A DNA stretch of 64,000 nt from Phialophora verrucosa (Eukaryota; Ascomycota; Eurotiomycetes; Chaetothyriales; Herpotrichiellaceae). This document shows positions 21,770 through 32,589 of the stretch, in pieces. The translations under genes were made by a program, and so were the position numbers. The stretch is taken from assembly GCA_002099365.1 (NCBI GenBank), contig MSED01000008.1:1240001-1304000 (forward strand), given 5' to 3'. The notes below the pieces were generated by a model that did no database searches, was not told the origin of the DNA, and saw only the letters and a list, made by a program, of their open reading frames with translations. How positions within the stretch are numbered: position 1 is the stretch's first letter; every line of letters starts with the position of its first letter.

Positions 21770-22528
21770 TCATCCATTCTGCCGGGGCTTGACCTCCCCT
21801 TCCTGCATAATGTAGTACACGACAGTGCCGTCACCACCCATTCCTTCGTTGGCGCGCATGCCGAGAAGGACTCGTTTCTGGTCTGTGTGCTCATAGAAAT
21901 CGCCAAGCCCGGCGGCTTTGACTCTGCCATTAAGCTGGGCGGTGCTATTGCCCCGACTTGAGGGGCGCTCGACCCGGATAGTTTCCCGCTCGGGCAGCGA
22001 ATCAAAGACGCCGCAGAATTTATTCAACGTCCATTTCTCGCCGAGCGACAGCGGAAGTACAAACTCGCGCTGAACTTGCAGCTCGGTGTCTTTCACATTG
22101 TGCTTGATGAGGTACGTTTGAAGATCTGGGTGGATGTAGCTGTGTTGTGGCGGCAAGCCAGATATCACGGGAATGGAGCCCGAACTCGACATGGACGGTG
22201 GCGTTGAAGCGCCATTTGACGCAGATGTGCCGTCCAAAGTGGGTGTCGTTGATCCGGAGCTCGACTCTGACCGTGCGGGTGAAGCAGTCCTCGAAGACGA
22301 ATTGGAGTGATTGAAATTCAGAGCCTGCAGGTCTACGAGTCCAGCATCCAAACTGGGGTCCAAGTACACCAGGTGTAATTTGAGGTCCGTCCAGTTATGC
22401 TGATACTGTAGGTTATGCAGGATTGAGATCGCTAGGGATTCGGATGCGCATTTGGCGCCTGAGTTTGCGATGAGTGTTGAGAGGGCAGATGGTGGAGGTG
22501 GTGATGGCTTCGAGGCTGACAGTGGCAT
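21770..22528 (-). CDS. SEN15: tRNA-splicing endonuclease subunit Sen15
   Basis: Intronless, 252 residues from the ATG at 22528. The C-terminal half matches the Sen15 fold: IHPDLQTYLIKHNVKDTELQVQ, then FVLPLSLGEKWTLNKFCGVFDSLP, then the last strands LLGMRANEGMGGDGTVVYYIMQ. The DGTVVYY-type ending is the family's beta-strand core. The N-terminal half holds a helical segment (KCASESLAISILHNLQYQHNW) that also belongs to fungal Sen15, and a Ser/Thr-rich insert (about residues 85-130) absent from yeast. The protein is the structural partner of Sen34 in the heterotetramer that cuts introns from pre-tRNA; it has no catalytic His. Confidence 0.88.
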   Translation of the reverse strand: MPLSASKPSPPPPSALSTLIANSGAKCASESLAISILHNLQYQHNWTDLKLHLVYLDPSLDAGLVDLQALNFNHSNSSSRTASPARSESSSGSTTPTLDGTSASNGASTPPSMSSSGSIPVISGLPPQHSYIHPDLQTYLIKHNVKDTELQVQREFVLPLSLGEKWTLNKFCGVFDSLPERETIRVERPSSRGNSTAQLNGRVKAAGLGDFYEHTDQKRVLLGMRANEGMGGDGTVVYYIMQEGEVKPRQNG

Positions 22529-22910
22529 ATTGAACAGCGAACCAGAAGCCCAGAAAACCACAAAGAGACTGATCCCGTGGCCCGAAAGACAAGAACGTTT
22601 GAACCGAGGGGTTTGGTTGACGATTGCTGGGTCTCTTCACATGGCAGTGTTGAACGGTGAGTCGAAGGTCGAAAAGAGGCTCTCAAAGGCTGGATAAATC
22701 AGGCTTGGCACGCGGCCGATTAGTGACAGATTCGGCCAATTGGAGCACGCATTCTTCAATAATTCGCATTAATCCTGACTTGATCACCCAACAAATGCCA
22801 CAGTAAGAGGGCAAAGAGAAAACTTGTGGCAGCACACATGAGATTCACCCTGGCTGCGACGCGTCCAAGAACATCTACGTGGTCGCAGGAGCAGGAGCAA
22901 GGTGTTGCTT
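22529..22910. other. Short intergenic spacer
   Basis: 382 bases between the SEN15 start and the stop of the next minus-strand gene; probably the SEN15 promoter. Confidence 0.45.
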
Positions 22911-24463
22911 TCAACCTTCATCTTGATCCAGACGTAATGAAGCATATATCTGCTTCCACGGCTGTTCGTCCAGCAATTGTATCCACATAAACGACCTCAG
23001 TATTCCTTCCATACCTTTCCATGCTTTCACTTCACACTTGTCCACATATTCCCGCAATTCATCCTTCAACCATTGTTCTTCTGACATCTCAAAGAGTGAG
23101 TTGGCTCCAGTCATCAACAGCCACAGCATTAGCTGAGCAGAAGCTTCAACGACTAGCTTGAGGTGCGCAATGCACTTGCGGTAGGTGGTGAGAAAGCGAT
23201 AGCGAGGCAATTTGACGTCTTGCCACCGCAAGAAGACGTGGTGACAGAATGCCAAAAGGCCGAGGCGTATCGCTTCATCAACTGAGCCGGCGGCGAAGCT
23301 CGTGTGGAGTAGGCGATACATCACCGTTATCATCGTTTCATATATGAATTTCGGGTACATCGGTCGCTGCGTTTGCGTACCCAGATTGACCAGCAGGCAG
23401 AATTTCCTCATGACCCACCAAGCTGTCGCCAACTCCTTGTCCAAGGTGCAAATCAACCCAGAGTTGTCTTGATCAGACATATTTTCGCCTGAAGCCGGTA
23501 GGAGTTGCTTGGGATATTCACCCACTTGCTCTAAAGGCTGGCGGAAAAACACTGGGCTCGAGTTGTCGAGCAGCGCAATTCTCAGATCGCATCTGTGAGT
23601 GATCAATACCCCCACCGGTGACTTCGGGCCTTCGTCATGGCCTTACCTCAACATCTCCATAACGAGCTTGGTGCCTTTGAAAACACCCAGACCACCTCTC
23701 AAGTCTACCATCCTGCGAAGACCGGCCATATGCTGCCTCGCTTCCTCACAATCTCCATCAAAATGTGAAGTGCCAGCCAATTTCAAGACCGCATTGATAG
23801 TAGAATCCGAAAGCCTTGTTTCGTCGTCTTCCTCCAGGAGTCTCTCGCGGAGAAGCCTCAGTCCTTTCTGGAAATGCAGCGACGCTGCAGTGTTGATGTT
23901 GTCTTCCTCACCCCGAAGAACCCTCTGAATGAAACCTTCCACTGCGAACGCAGTGATGTGCAGAAAAGCGGCGTCTGTAGCCATCGGATAAAGCGACTCC
24001 GAATTGTCGTCCCGCAGGCCAATCGCCGCCATGAGAGGGAAGACGACCCTCCCTGCGAATGTTGAAACTACGCTCACGTTAAGTCAGCAAGGCGGGTTGA
24101 ACTTCTGAGTCACTGACACTTTATCCAGTTTGAGAGCATCGACGGCTCTATAGGATCAGCGAACTCAATGAAGGACAGATCTGAACCGACGCGGCCTGGG
24201 AACAGCGGTGCAAACGTGCGGACTCCTTCCTCCAGTATTACTGGGCCTGCTCGAATGTGGCCGCTCATGGCCTTCCCCTCGGCCCTGTGTTTGGACTCGT
24301 CAGCCCGAGCCTTCTTCTGCTTTTTCCCTTGCATTACATGACTTCTGATTAACTTTCGAGTGGCTGGCCCGGCCTTCTCAGCCGTCGACGATACAATAAA
24401 AATCATCCCGGCGGATGTGCCAGAAAAGGCGGAAGAGCGCCGAGATTCACTAGGAGGCGCCAT
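22911..24463 (-). CDS. Fungal transcription-factor-domain protein without a zinc cluster
   Basis: Exons 24463-24118, 24067-23647 and 23592-22911 (introns 50 and 54 nt) give 482 residues. The N-terminus has the block FIVSSTAEKAGPATRKLIRS plus HVMQGKKQKKA, typical of a large Pezizomycotina family of fungal-specific transcription-factor-like proteins that often lack a Zn2Cys6 domain; none is present here. The middle and C-terminal parts are all-helical (for example AGLRRMVDLRGGLG, the conserved turn that ends the second exon region, and LAFCHHVFLRWQDVK). It starts 403 bases from, and divergent to, a drug-type exporter, which suggests local control, but direct DNA binding is unproven for the family. 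Nuclear location assumed. Confidence 0.8.
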
Positions 24464-24866
24464 TTCGCCAGACTTGGCTCAATTCCCTTGTCTACCTGAG
24501 TCGGCAAAGGTTAAAAATGGAAGATTGAGATTTGACAGAAGCGAACGACAACACAGCTGGCGCCTTCGGCAGTGGATCAAACTGGAGCGCCAAGGCCATA
24601 TTTGTATGCCGTTTCGGGCATGGCGGCGCCCGACCTTGGACGTCGGGACCTCGAACGGCCTTCGAGTTGGGCCGTACTATTAGACCTCTGGAGATATCGG
24701 ACTCCCTTTGCAGCTAGTCCATGGGCATTCGTCGAAGGGCATATATAAGAGCAGCCAGCAGCCACAATGTCTCAGAGGCTCCGGACGAAGACAGTCGCAA
24801 GACTACATCAGACTATCCTCCGCTGTAGGACGAGAAAGAGGCCGTGGCCAGGACAAGTCAATACTC
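24464..24866. promoter_or_regulatory. Divergent promoter between the regulator-like gene and the exporter
   Basis: 403 bases. A TATATAAG box lies at 24742-24749 for the exporter. Two inverted repeats lie close together: CCGAC-N7-GTCGG (24630-24646) and TCGAA-N5-TTCGA (24651-24665). Dyads of this size resemble fungal dimeric-factor sites. An ATG at 24767, only about 20 bases past the TATA box, is probably upstream of or at the transcription start and is out of frame with the exporter. Confidence 0.45.
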
Positions 24867-26956
24867 ATGGCGAAGACAATCCCATCCTTGGACAATGCGA
24901 CTCAGGCCTCTCAACAATTTGTACCGCAAGAGTCGACCGAACATGTCCAGATATCCCCACCACACAATAGGGATGACGCCGAAAAAAGTGAACCCCATGA
25001 TGGCTCAGCGCACAAACATGAATACCCCACTGCAACCAAGAGGGCCTTGATCCTAGGGCCTGTCACTCTGACCTACTTTCTGTTTTTCCTCGACTTGGCC
25101 GTTGTGTCTACGGCCACTCCAGCCATCACGTCCCAGTTCAACTCATTGGTCGATGTCGGTTGGTATGGCGCCCTTGGGGATCCTCCTACAAACTTTGTCT
25201 TATTGACCATAACATGTAAGGTACGGCGGGGCGTATCAACTCGGCAGCTCAGCGTTTCAACCGTTGACCGGCAAGATTTATCGTTACTTTTCCATCAAGG
25301 CAAGCATATACCAGAGTCGGTCCCTCAAGCATTGATTCATAGCTGATTTGGGACGTGACAGTGGTCCTTTCTTGTCTTCTTCTTTATCTTCTTGCTCGGG
25401 TCGCTGCTGTGCGGGGCTGCCCAGTCATCGTCCATGTTCATCGTGGGAAGGGCTATTGCCGGCGTGGGCTCTTCGGGCATTGGGAATGGCGCTCTGACGA
25501 TAATCTCTGCCGTCCTGCCAAGAAGGGCACAAGCAAAGTTCATGGGCGTCAACATGGGCCTTGGTCAACTGGGGTTGGCGTTGGGTCCAATTGTCGGTGG
25601 ATGTTTCACCGAATACACCTCGTGGCGGTGGTGTATGTCTCGCAACCTCTTCTCTGCTGTTTTCCCTGTTCTGGCGATGCCAATGGCTGACACCGACCAT
25701 GCGTCGGCGGTGTAGGTTTCTACATCAATCTCCCTATTGGTGGCGTCGTCTCTGTGCTGCTCCTCTTCCTCAGTATCCCGGAACCGGATTCCAAGCCGCC
25801 TGCGAGACAAGTCCTCGGCAGGGCCATCAAGTCTCTGGACCTTCCAGGATTCCTGCTCATCAGCCCCGCGGCCATCATGTTCTTGCTCGGGTTGCAGTAC
25901 GGCGGCAACCAGTACACGTGGGACAGCTCAGTCGTCATCGGTCTCTTGGTCGGCGCTGGAGTCACGTTTGCATTGTTCCTGATTTGGGAACATAGGCAGG
26001 GAGACGAGGCCATGGTGCCGTTCGCCATGCTGACACACCGCATCATCTGGTCGGCGGCGGGAAATATGTTCTTCCTCCTGAGCAGCATCCTGGTAGCTGA
26101 TTTCTACCTCGCCATTTACTTCCAGGCCATCCACAACGACTCACCCCTCATGAGTGGAGTACACATGCTGCCAACAACCATAGGGATGGTCTTGTTCACC
26201 ATGACCTCGGGTGTGATGAGTATGTATTGACGCCCTTGCGACTTCTTGTGTTTGCGAAAGGACTGCTCAGCTGACCGCATCCGCGCTCCCTAGTCGAAAT
26301 GCTGGGCTACTACCTCCCATGGGTTGTCGGAGGAAGTGCAATATCGGCCATTGGCTACGGACTTTTGTCGCTCCTGAGTCCCTCGACTCCTGCCGCAAGG
26401 TGGATCGGGTACCAGGTCTTCTATGGCGTTGGCAGCGGTGCAATGGCCTCAAGTGTAAGCCCCGTCCCTTACAAGTCGTCTCTCGTCCTGCGCGGCAACT
26501 TACTTTTTTCTCCACCTCCTCATCCAGGCCTACATCGCGGTGCAGAACCTCGTCCCCGCGGTGCAAATCCCCACCGCTATGGCCATTATCATCTTCTGCC
26601 AGAACATGGGCGGTGCTGTGTTCCTGGTCGCCGCCAATGCCATCTTCAGCAACAGTCTGCGACAACAACTCCAGCAGCGCGCCTCAGCCATCGGCATTGC
26701 CCCAGACGTCATCTTCGGCGCCGGGGTCCGTTCCATCCGCCAGCTCGTCGCGGGTGAGAAGCTCGCGCTCGTGCTGCAGGCCTACAGCAACAGCGTCGAC
26801 CGCGTCATGTACCTTGGCATTGCTGCCAGTGTTGCGACTTTCGCCTTTGCCTGGGGGCTTGGCTGGAAGGACATTCGGGTTGAGAGGAAGCTGATAGCCC
26901 TCCAGTCGTCTGAGGCAGGGGATGGCCATCAGACCGTCCCGAAAGAAGTAGAGTAG
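24867..26956 (+). CDS. MFS drug:H+ antiporter, DHA2 type (14 helices)
   Basis: Six exons (24867-25162, 25221-25299, 25362-25632, 25716-26219, 26294-26454, 26528-26956) give 579 residues. After a 70-residue acidic N-terminus, helix 1 (LILGPVTLTYFLFFLDLAV) leads to the DHA2 motif WYGGAYQLGSSAFQPLTGK formed across intron 1. Motif A/C-type segments follow (FIVGRAIAGVGSSGIGNGA, LGLALGPIVGG) and WRWCFYINLPIGG is formed across intron 3. It is a plasma-membrane exporter of the class that includes fungal toxin and drug pumps; the substrate is unknown. Intron 2 has a GC-AG donor (AAG/GCAAGC), as no GT keeps the frame. Divergent from the regulator-like gene, which suggests co-regulation. Confidence 0.9.
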
Positions 26957-27451
26957 AGCGATGGACTGTCGTGGGCAGCCGGTACATTTCTGTTAGATGT
27001 AAAGTACGTACCACGACGATTTCCCGGGGCCGCAAATCCACAGATCAGGACAGAAAGCAGAACTTGCGAAGGAAACGGAGAACAACCACAGGATTGTGAT
27101 CGAAGCTGAGTAGGATATTAGTTAGGAAAGTGTCATGAAAGCTGGCTCATGTCTGTGGGAGGGACGACTCGCAAGAGTCTCTCCTTCTCGTACCGATCCC
27201 CTCTTCCCCTGCACTCTCCGTTCGGGGTTCTCCTCCTGACCATAACGCCGTCGCATTCCTTTGTACATCTCGAATCAGATATACACAGTGCGTACCCAGG
27301 GTATCTAGAATGAAACATCGCTAGCTGAGACATTAGGTATCCACTCGTAGCTCCCCCGCCCAAAAGGCCCAAACTCCATATTGCGTAGGGACCGTTGCCT
27401 TGAAGGCCCGGCTGCGACTTAGAACTGAAGCACTCAGGCACTGCGGCACCA
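26957..27451. other. Intergenic between convergent genes
   Basis: 495 bases between the exporter stop and the stop of the ubiquitin-fold gene. Should hold both 3' ends; nothing else recognised. Confidence 0.5.
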
Positions 27452-28612
27452 TCATTTCCAGTTCCCTACCACCAGGACCTGGATGACGTCGCCTTCTCTC
27501 CAGCCTTGTTCCTCCAGGGTCTTGGTGGCGTTCAACATCTTGCCCAGGTACGCGAATCGGAGTCTCGCTCTGCTTGGTATCTGCGGTTGGGGAAAAAAAG
27601 GTCAGCGGGTTGGAGGAGCAGAAGGCAAGACCACAGTGTGCTTACCTCTCTTTCGACGCCGATCCTGTCGGACAACAGAGCGACCTTCTCGCTCCGGCCC
27701 AGCACGACCGTGACATCACACTCTGGGCTTCCGCGGTCGCTGAGGCGGCATCGGACTTTGACGGCGTCCCGGACGGCGGTCTTGCCCTTGACAGCCTTGG
27801 CCTTTGCCTCGGCGGAGGTCTGCTTGTTCTGGTTGAGGGGGCCGCCCGGGTCGGTTGCCTCCAACTTGGCGGCGATGGCGTCCAGGTCACTCGCGCCGGT
27901 GACGGTCTGGGAATCTATGTCATTCATGTCTTCGACCACGTCATCCGGATCGGAGATGACGGCCTGAGGGATCTTGTACAGGTTGCCGTGCTCGTCGTAG
28001 GCGCCGTCCTCCAGTTTTCCTGTAGGAAGCGTCACGGACATGGCGGTCAGGATGCCCTGCGCGTCGGCGAGGTCTCCTTCGCGCAGGCAGTCGATCGCCT
28101 GCTTCAGGCCGTTCCACACCTCCTTGTGGCCCGTGACTCGGGTCTCGAAGAACTCGTATCTTTCTCGCAGCAACTGAGAGCGTGTCCACGTCCGGTGCTT
28201 GCTCTTCCACGGTTTGGGGGCCTCGAGGGGCAGGTCGTAGTGGTCTGCTAAAGAGGACTGCCGGCCTTGCCGGGATTGTGTGTTCTGGACAGACCCCCGG
28301 GGAGTCGAGAGCGCCGATCTGGACGTTTCGCTGTGGTGGTGGATGGAGAGGCCCGAGGGGGGAGCAAGGCCGCGGGACTGCCCATCGTCCACGGCACCAT
28401 TAATCGCGGTTTGAGATGTTATTGCCTGCGCCGTGTGCCGGGTCTGAGGGGGCGGCACAGTTTGGCGTCCGGCCTGTGGCACATCATCATCGTCCGTGGG
28501 TCTTGACGCACAGCAACCCTGCGCAGGAGGAGCAAGAGAAGTCAACACATCAAGGCCGTCACAAGGCAGAGAGCGCGGGGGGCTGGAGCGCAAGAGCAGG
28601 GCCACATACCAT
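27452..28612 (-). CDS. DC-UbP/UBTD-like ubiquitin-domain protein
   Basis: Three exons, 28612-28610, 28518-27646 and 27580-27452, give 334 residues. The first exon is only the ATG: GTATGT follows at once, and the acceptor GCGCAG restores MGCCASR, a start suited to N-myristoylation (Gly2) and palmitoylation (Cys3/4). The N-terminal ubiquitin-binding domain of UBTD proteins is clear at about 100-210 (KPWKSKHRTWTRSQLLRERY, EVWNGLKQAIDCLREGD). A ubiquitin-like fold ends the protein (VKVRCRLSDRG, then after the last intron IPSRARLRFAYLGKMLNATK and DVIQVLVVGN). Human UBTD1/2 act with E2/E3 enzymes at membranes; a similar adaptor role is inference. Convergent with the exporter. Confidence 0.87.
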
Positions 28613-29610
28613 GGCTGAAAGGTCAATTCATAGCGTCCTAGGTCTTCATGCAGTTGTTCTGGACACTCACGCTGAGGACCGTAAGTACCATAGCCGCACT
28701 TTCGCCGCCGATGAGTGTGCGGGTGCGATGAGTCGAGGTGCGGCAGGAAACATGCGACGAGCAAAATACAAACGAAACAAAGCTCGATCAACGACGCAAA
28801 TGACCACGTATGTTGTATGTTAGTCTAGAGAGGATGCATTAGTGCAGAGAGAAGAGGGGAATGATTGTCTGTCGATTTCCTTGGACTGAGTTCAGTCCAG
28901 ATGCATGAATGAGAGTTTCTAATCTGAGAGGCAAACCGAAAGCGGGTTGCTCCCTCGCCCTGCAGCGTGGAGAGAGGCCGGCGTGAAGCATCGTCTCAAT
29001 GAAGGTCTAGATCCATGAGCAGCAGCAGACCACCCCCGTGCATCAGCCTCTCAGGGTACGAGTACGTAGGTCGACATCATCTTGCAGAATGATTAATTGT
29101 CATCGTTGCGGAGCATGTGCATCCCTTCCGCTCTCAGCACCGTCGAAAAGTTCCGTACGAGGCACAGCACAAGCTTTGGCGGTCTTGTGCCCTGGCGGAT
29201 TGCTGACCCTTGCCGCCCGTGTCGGCTCCTACGGCTAGTCCGTATCAGCAAAGAAAAAGCCCTATGCTAGAGGAGACTTGTCGCTATTTTCGTGAGAGCG
29301 ACCGATCTCCAAGTCGTCATGTAGCAGAAAATCTATTTATCCAGCAAAGCTCCTGTCCTGTCGTGGGCAACAAAGACATACATCAATAATCCAGCAGTAT
29401 GAGCCAAACTCCGATCTCGGCTCATATAGGAGTTCCAAGTATACACATGAAGTCGTCTGCAGAAGTCGCTTAAGGTCAATCAGCGGAACTCGATCGATGG
29501 ACACACGCCCATTCCCCAAACACCCGGTTTCCCCTCATGCTTCAACTCAAGCTGTTGATATCTGTTGCTGGACGGTCAGTCTCGCGGATGGCAGATGGAG
29601 TGTCCGTTAC
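28613..29610. other. Intergenic, no gene seen
   Basis: About 1 kb between two minus-strand genes: promoter of the ubiquitin-fold gene and 3' region of GID4. Only short, featureless open frames. Confidence 0.5.
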
Positions 29611-30777
29611 TCACTTCTCGCTTTTGGAGTGGAAGTAGATTCCACTCACCCTCCCCTCAATTTGATTAAAACAGATGTAGTAGAAGCCTTCAAAACTAGC
29701 CCCTTGGATCGATTTGAGCTTGTAGTCCGGCACGAGGAAATGCTCCTTCCATCTCATGAAGACGTATTCCTGCTGCCACCAATTCTCGTGGTTCATCGGG
29801 TACACAAAGTTGATGTTGCGCTTCGCGTGCAGGCTGAGCGGTCGCCATGCCGGAAATCTGGCCCAGTGCGTAAGGTCCGTCTTGTCGCTTGCGCCCCAGG
29901 TGGGATCCCCCGTGCGGAAGCTGTACTTCTGATCGGGGCCACCAATGATTTCACCTGTGAAAAATGTCGTCAAAGTGGGATGGTCGGGAGTTAGTCCGCA
30001 AATCTGGAGGTAGCCGGACATGCTGGATTGCTCGATGTCAACTGTCAAAATGGTCACTTCCACATTGTAGATCTGCCGGTCGGACTGCTGAGTCCCTTTG
30101 AACTTGGAGTATGGTTGAAAGGTAGCCGACGGGTATTGGGGTCGAAGACGGCGGTGGGAAAAGTCCCAGTCTTTGAGTTGATTATTAGACCAATCCAATT
30201 CTTGGTCAATCAAGGGAATGCCGCGCTTCACTCCAGAGCTGTCAAAGCCGCCGGCTCTGCTGTCTGCGGCACAACTCAATGGCGGAGACAAGAGGCCTGA
30301 GACGGGTTCATCGTCCGCCGCCTGCATCCTGTCGTGGTCGTCAGTCGGCCCGAGGAAGGCATTTCTTCCTTCACTGTGGGCGACCTGGGCCACGACGACC
30401 GTATCCTCTAGTCTTTCTGTGCGCGCATCCCGATCCAACTCGATGCGATCTTCGCATGCAGCTTCGTCCTCTACACCATCGCCTGCCAGTGATGACCGAT
30501 TGCCAGCGTCTGTATGCATCTTTTCATCCAACGAGGGTCCGGTCGGATACATGGTCGCTTCCTGCATTAGCGCCATGCCAGCGGCAGTGTTGTCGCTGAC
30601 GGGCCGCCGGCTTACTCCATCGTCGCCATGCTGTATTCGTCGCGTACTCGAACGTCTTGTGTCTTCATTCGCGCCGTTTTCTGAGGGCGGAGTCAACGGA
30701 GCTGGGCACGCGACATTGATCTGGGTTATGTCGGAGTCAAGTGGACTAAACGACCTATTGGGCGCATGAGTTGGCAT
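29611..30777 (-). CDS. GID4: GID/CTLH ubiquitin ligase substrate receptor Gid4 (Vid24 family)
   Basis: Intronless from the ATG at 30777, 388 residues. The C-terminal beta-barrel of the Vid24 family is plain: FQPYSKFKGTQQSDRQIYNV, VDIEQSSMSGYLQICGLT, TTFFTGEIIGG and then FEGFYYICFNQIEGRVSGIY, where the family has its FxGxYYI...GxIxGxYF ending. The first 180 residues are low-complexity and probably disordered. Gid4 binds N-terminal proline degrons and presents gluconeogenic enzymes such as Fbp1 to the GID E3 complex when glucose returns. The frame stays open upstream to 31089, so a longer N-terminus is possible, but the downstream Met has the better context and the upstream extension looks non-coding. 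Confidence 0.9.
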   Translation of the reverse strand: MPTHAPNRSFSPLDSDITQINVACPAPLTPPSENGANEDTRRSSTRRIQHGDDGVSRRPVSDNTAAGMALMQEATMYPTGPSLDEKMHTDAGNRSSLAGDGVEDEAACEDRIELDRDARTERLEDTVVVAQVAHSEGRNAFLGPTDDHDRMQAADDEPVSGLLSPPLSCAADSRAGGFDSSGVKRGIPLIDQELDWSNNQLKDWDFSHRRLRPQYPSATFQPYSKFKGTQQSDRQIYNVEVTILTVDIEQSSMSGYLQICGLTPDHPTLTTFFTGEIIGGPDQKYSFRTGDPTWGASDKTDLTHWARFPAWRPLSLHAKRNINFVYPMNHENWWQQEYVFMRWKEHFLVPDYKLKSIQGASFEGFYYICFNQIEGRVSGIYFHSKSEK

Positions 30778-31428
30778 TGAAGATCGGAACTCCGGAAGGT
30801 TATCATATGGTGCGAGGCGAGAGGAGGAAGCGCTGCAGGCAGAGGCGGCGCGGTTCGAAGAAAGTGCTAGGTAGAAATGAAGGACGGAGAGGGAACACAA
30901 TTCCCTCGTCAAAGCACGAGATACATCAGAGGGAGCAGGATGATGAGATATGCAATTGATGGGTGGATGGAAGGAGGAAAACGCCGTCAAGTGGAGAATT
31001 CGACCCCCAACAGCCGACACTTGACGTCTTCCTGCCCCCCGACTTTGGGGCCTCTTCACGCTTTGCGGGGTACAGGCATTTTCACGCATTTCACTGCGCC
31101 CTCAGTCCCATCATCGCAAATAGTATGGCCCGAATTCCCTAGTACGAGTACCTGAACCGACAGTGCTCGGGCTCATGGGTCTGCGTAATATCCAGCGGGA
31201 TAGCCACAGCCGTTTACTCCGCATACAACTTCCAAGGTCGCCCGTCCCTGGTCATCGCCCTCGAGGGTTTACATTGGCTTCCTGTCGCCTCTTCGCCAGG
31301 TCATTCTGAACTCAAGATTCCAGGCAGAGCGAGGCGACTAAGCGTCATGGTCAACTGCGGTGGGTGTCTTTTTGTGCGTGGTACTGGCCAGCCGACAAAC
31401 TGAGCAATAGTTGGCTCCGCGAGGTAAC
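30778..31428. other. Intergenic, no gene seen
   Basis: 651 bases between GID4 and the mago nashi stop, both minus strand. Likely the GID4 promoter and leader. Confidence 0.45.
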
Positions 31429-32155
31429 TCAGATAGGTTTGATCTATCACAATGCTCAGATTAATCTTTCGGCAAAGTCCAAAGGTCCCCTTACCTTAAA
31501 GTGAAGCGATATTAACGAGAACACCAAGGCTTTGAGATCCTGTACCAGGTAGTAAAATACTCGCAGGCCCTCAGGATCAGCCGAGTCTGTCACATCTCCA
31601 AGAGAGCCGATCTTTGCAGTCTGCTCGTTGTCAGTTGGGTCAACACATTCCCGGTCCTCATATGCGACGCACCTCAAACTGTATATGCTCATTGCCGAGC
31701 CTAATCTCGAGCTCTTGTCTTCCATCCTTGTTCTTTTGTGGCCACCGTGAATCGTCCTCCTTCATAATTTCGCTGTCTTTGATGATGCGTTTGATTTCGG
31801 AGATGAGGAGAGAGCTGACACACACTGAGGCGCCGTCAGCAGTCATACACAAGACGCAGGAGCAACTGACTGACTCTCTTTGCGGATGAGCGAGTCGTTG
31901 CGGTAGTTGGAGTTGTTGGCATATCTTGCGGTCGCACTGCGACCATCGCCAATCACTCTGAAGTCGAACTCTGTCAATTGGTGAGTCAGTCAGAACCAGA
32001 AAGACAAATGCACCCCCTACCTAGGAATTCATGCCCAAATCTTCCAGAATGGCCGGAGCTGGTCACAATCAGTATCTGCTGCGTGCCCAGAATGAGGCAA
32101 GTGCATACTAGTACCGCACGTAGAATGGCTCGTTTGTCTCTTTAGTATTCGCCAT
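31429..32155 (-). CDS. Mago nashi, exon junction complex core subunit
   Basis: Six coding exons (32155-32109, 32058-32021, 31970-31875, 31824-31673, 31620-31495, 31443-31429) give 157 residues. The family is plain once spliced: MANTKETNEPFYVRYYSGHS, GRFGHEFLEFDFRVIGDGRS, RYANNSNYRND, SSLLISEIKRIIKDSEIMKE, DDSRWPQKNKDGRQELEIRL, GLRVFYYLVQDLKALVFSLI, then the ending HFKIKPI. The last coding exon is 15 nt (IKPI and stop); skipping that splice would read into non-conserved sequence. With Y14, Mago clamps eIF4A3 on spliced mRNA in the nucleus and cytoplasm. The five introns in a gene this short stand out against intron-poor neighbours. Confidence 0.96.
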
Positions 32156-32589
32156 GTTGGAGTTGCCAATGTCCCAGGGAGGACTGGGAGAACCGAGCCG
32201 CAGGTGAATGTGTGAAGAAGATCAACTTTGAGTTATTGGAGACCCCGTCATGTCTCGAGGCTGCGGGCTGCAGCCGCATCTCGACACTGCCAAGGAGTGG
32301 GAAAAACTGCACCCACTTCCGGCGTAGGGTGACGCCGCCCTGTGGTCATCCCCAGCCTCGCCCGACCGGGTGAGCGATCACCGATGCCTTCCTGCTCGGT
32401 TCTCTCTCACTCCAACCTCACTGCACCTTTGTCAGGGACAGCGACACTATTTCTTACGGAGGCAAGAGGTCAAAAGTGTGCCATTGCCATGGTCAGAGAA
32501 ACCAGCTGCAAATCCTCAATGAAGGAGCTACCTGCCTCTGCGTTCCCTGTGACTGACAATTCCTCTTCATCCATGGCGTCTTATAAATT
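32156..32589. other. Intergenic, upstream of mago nashi
   Basis: Holds the mago nashi promoter and, at 32366-32382, a 17-base palindrome-bearing sequence identical to one at 10970. Confidence 0.45.
32366..32382. promoter_or_regulatory. Interrupted palindrome shared with 10970-10986
   Basis: CCGGGTGAGCGATCACC with arms GGTGA/TCACC around GCGA, about 210 bases upstream of the mago nashi ATG. Regulatory role is inference. Confidence 0.3.

Noticed and set aside
24767..24970. ATG at 24767 as the exporter start
   Set aside because: It is out of frame with the exporter and lies only about 20 bases past the TATA box, so it is probably not in the mRNA. The ATG at 24867 gives a continuous model.
30218..30769. 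183-codon plus-strand frame
   Set aside because: Antisense shadow of the low-complexity N-terminal half of GID4.
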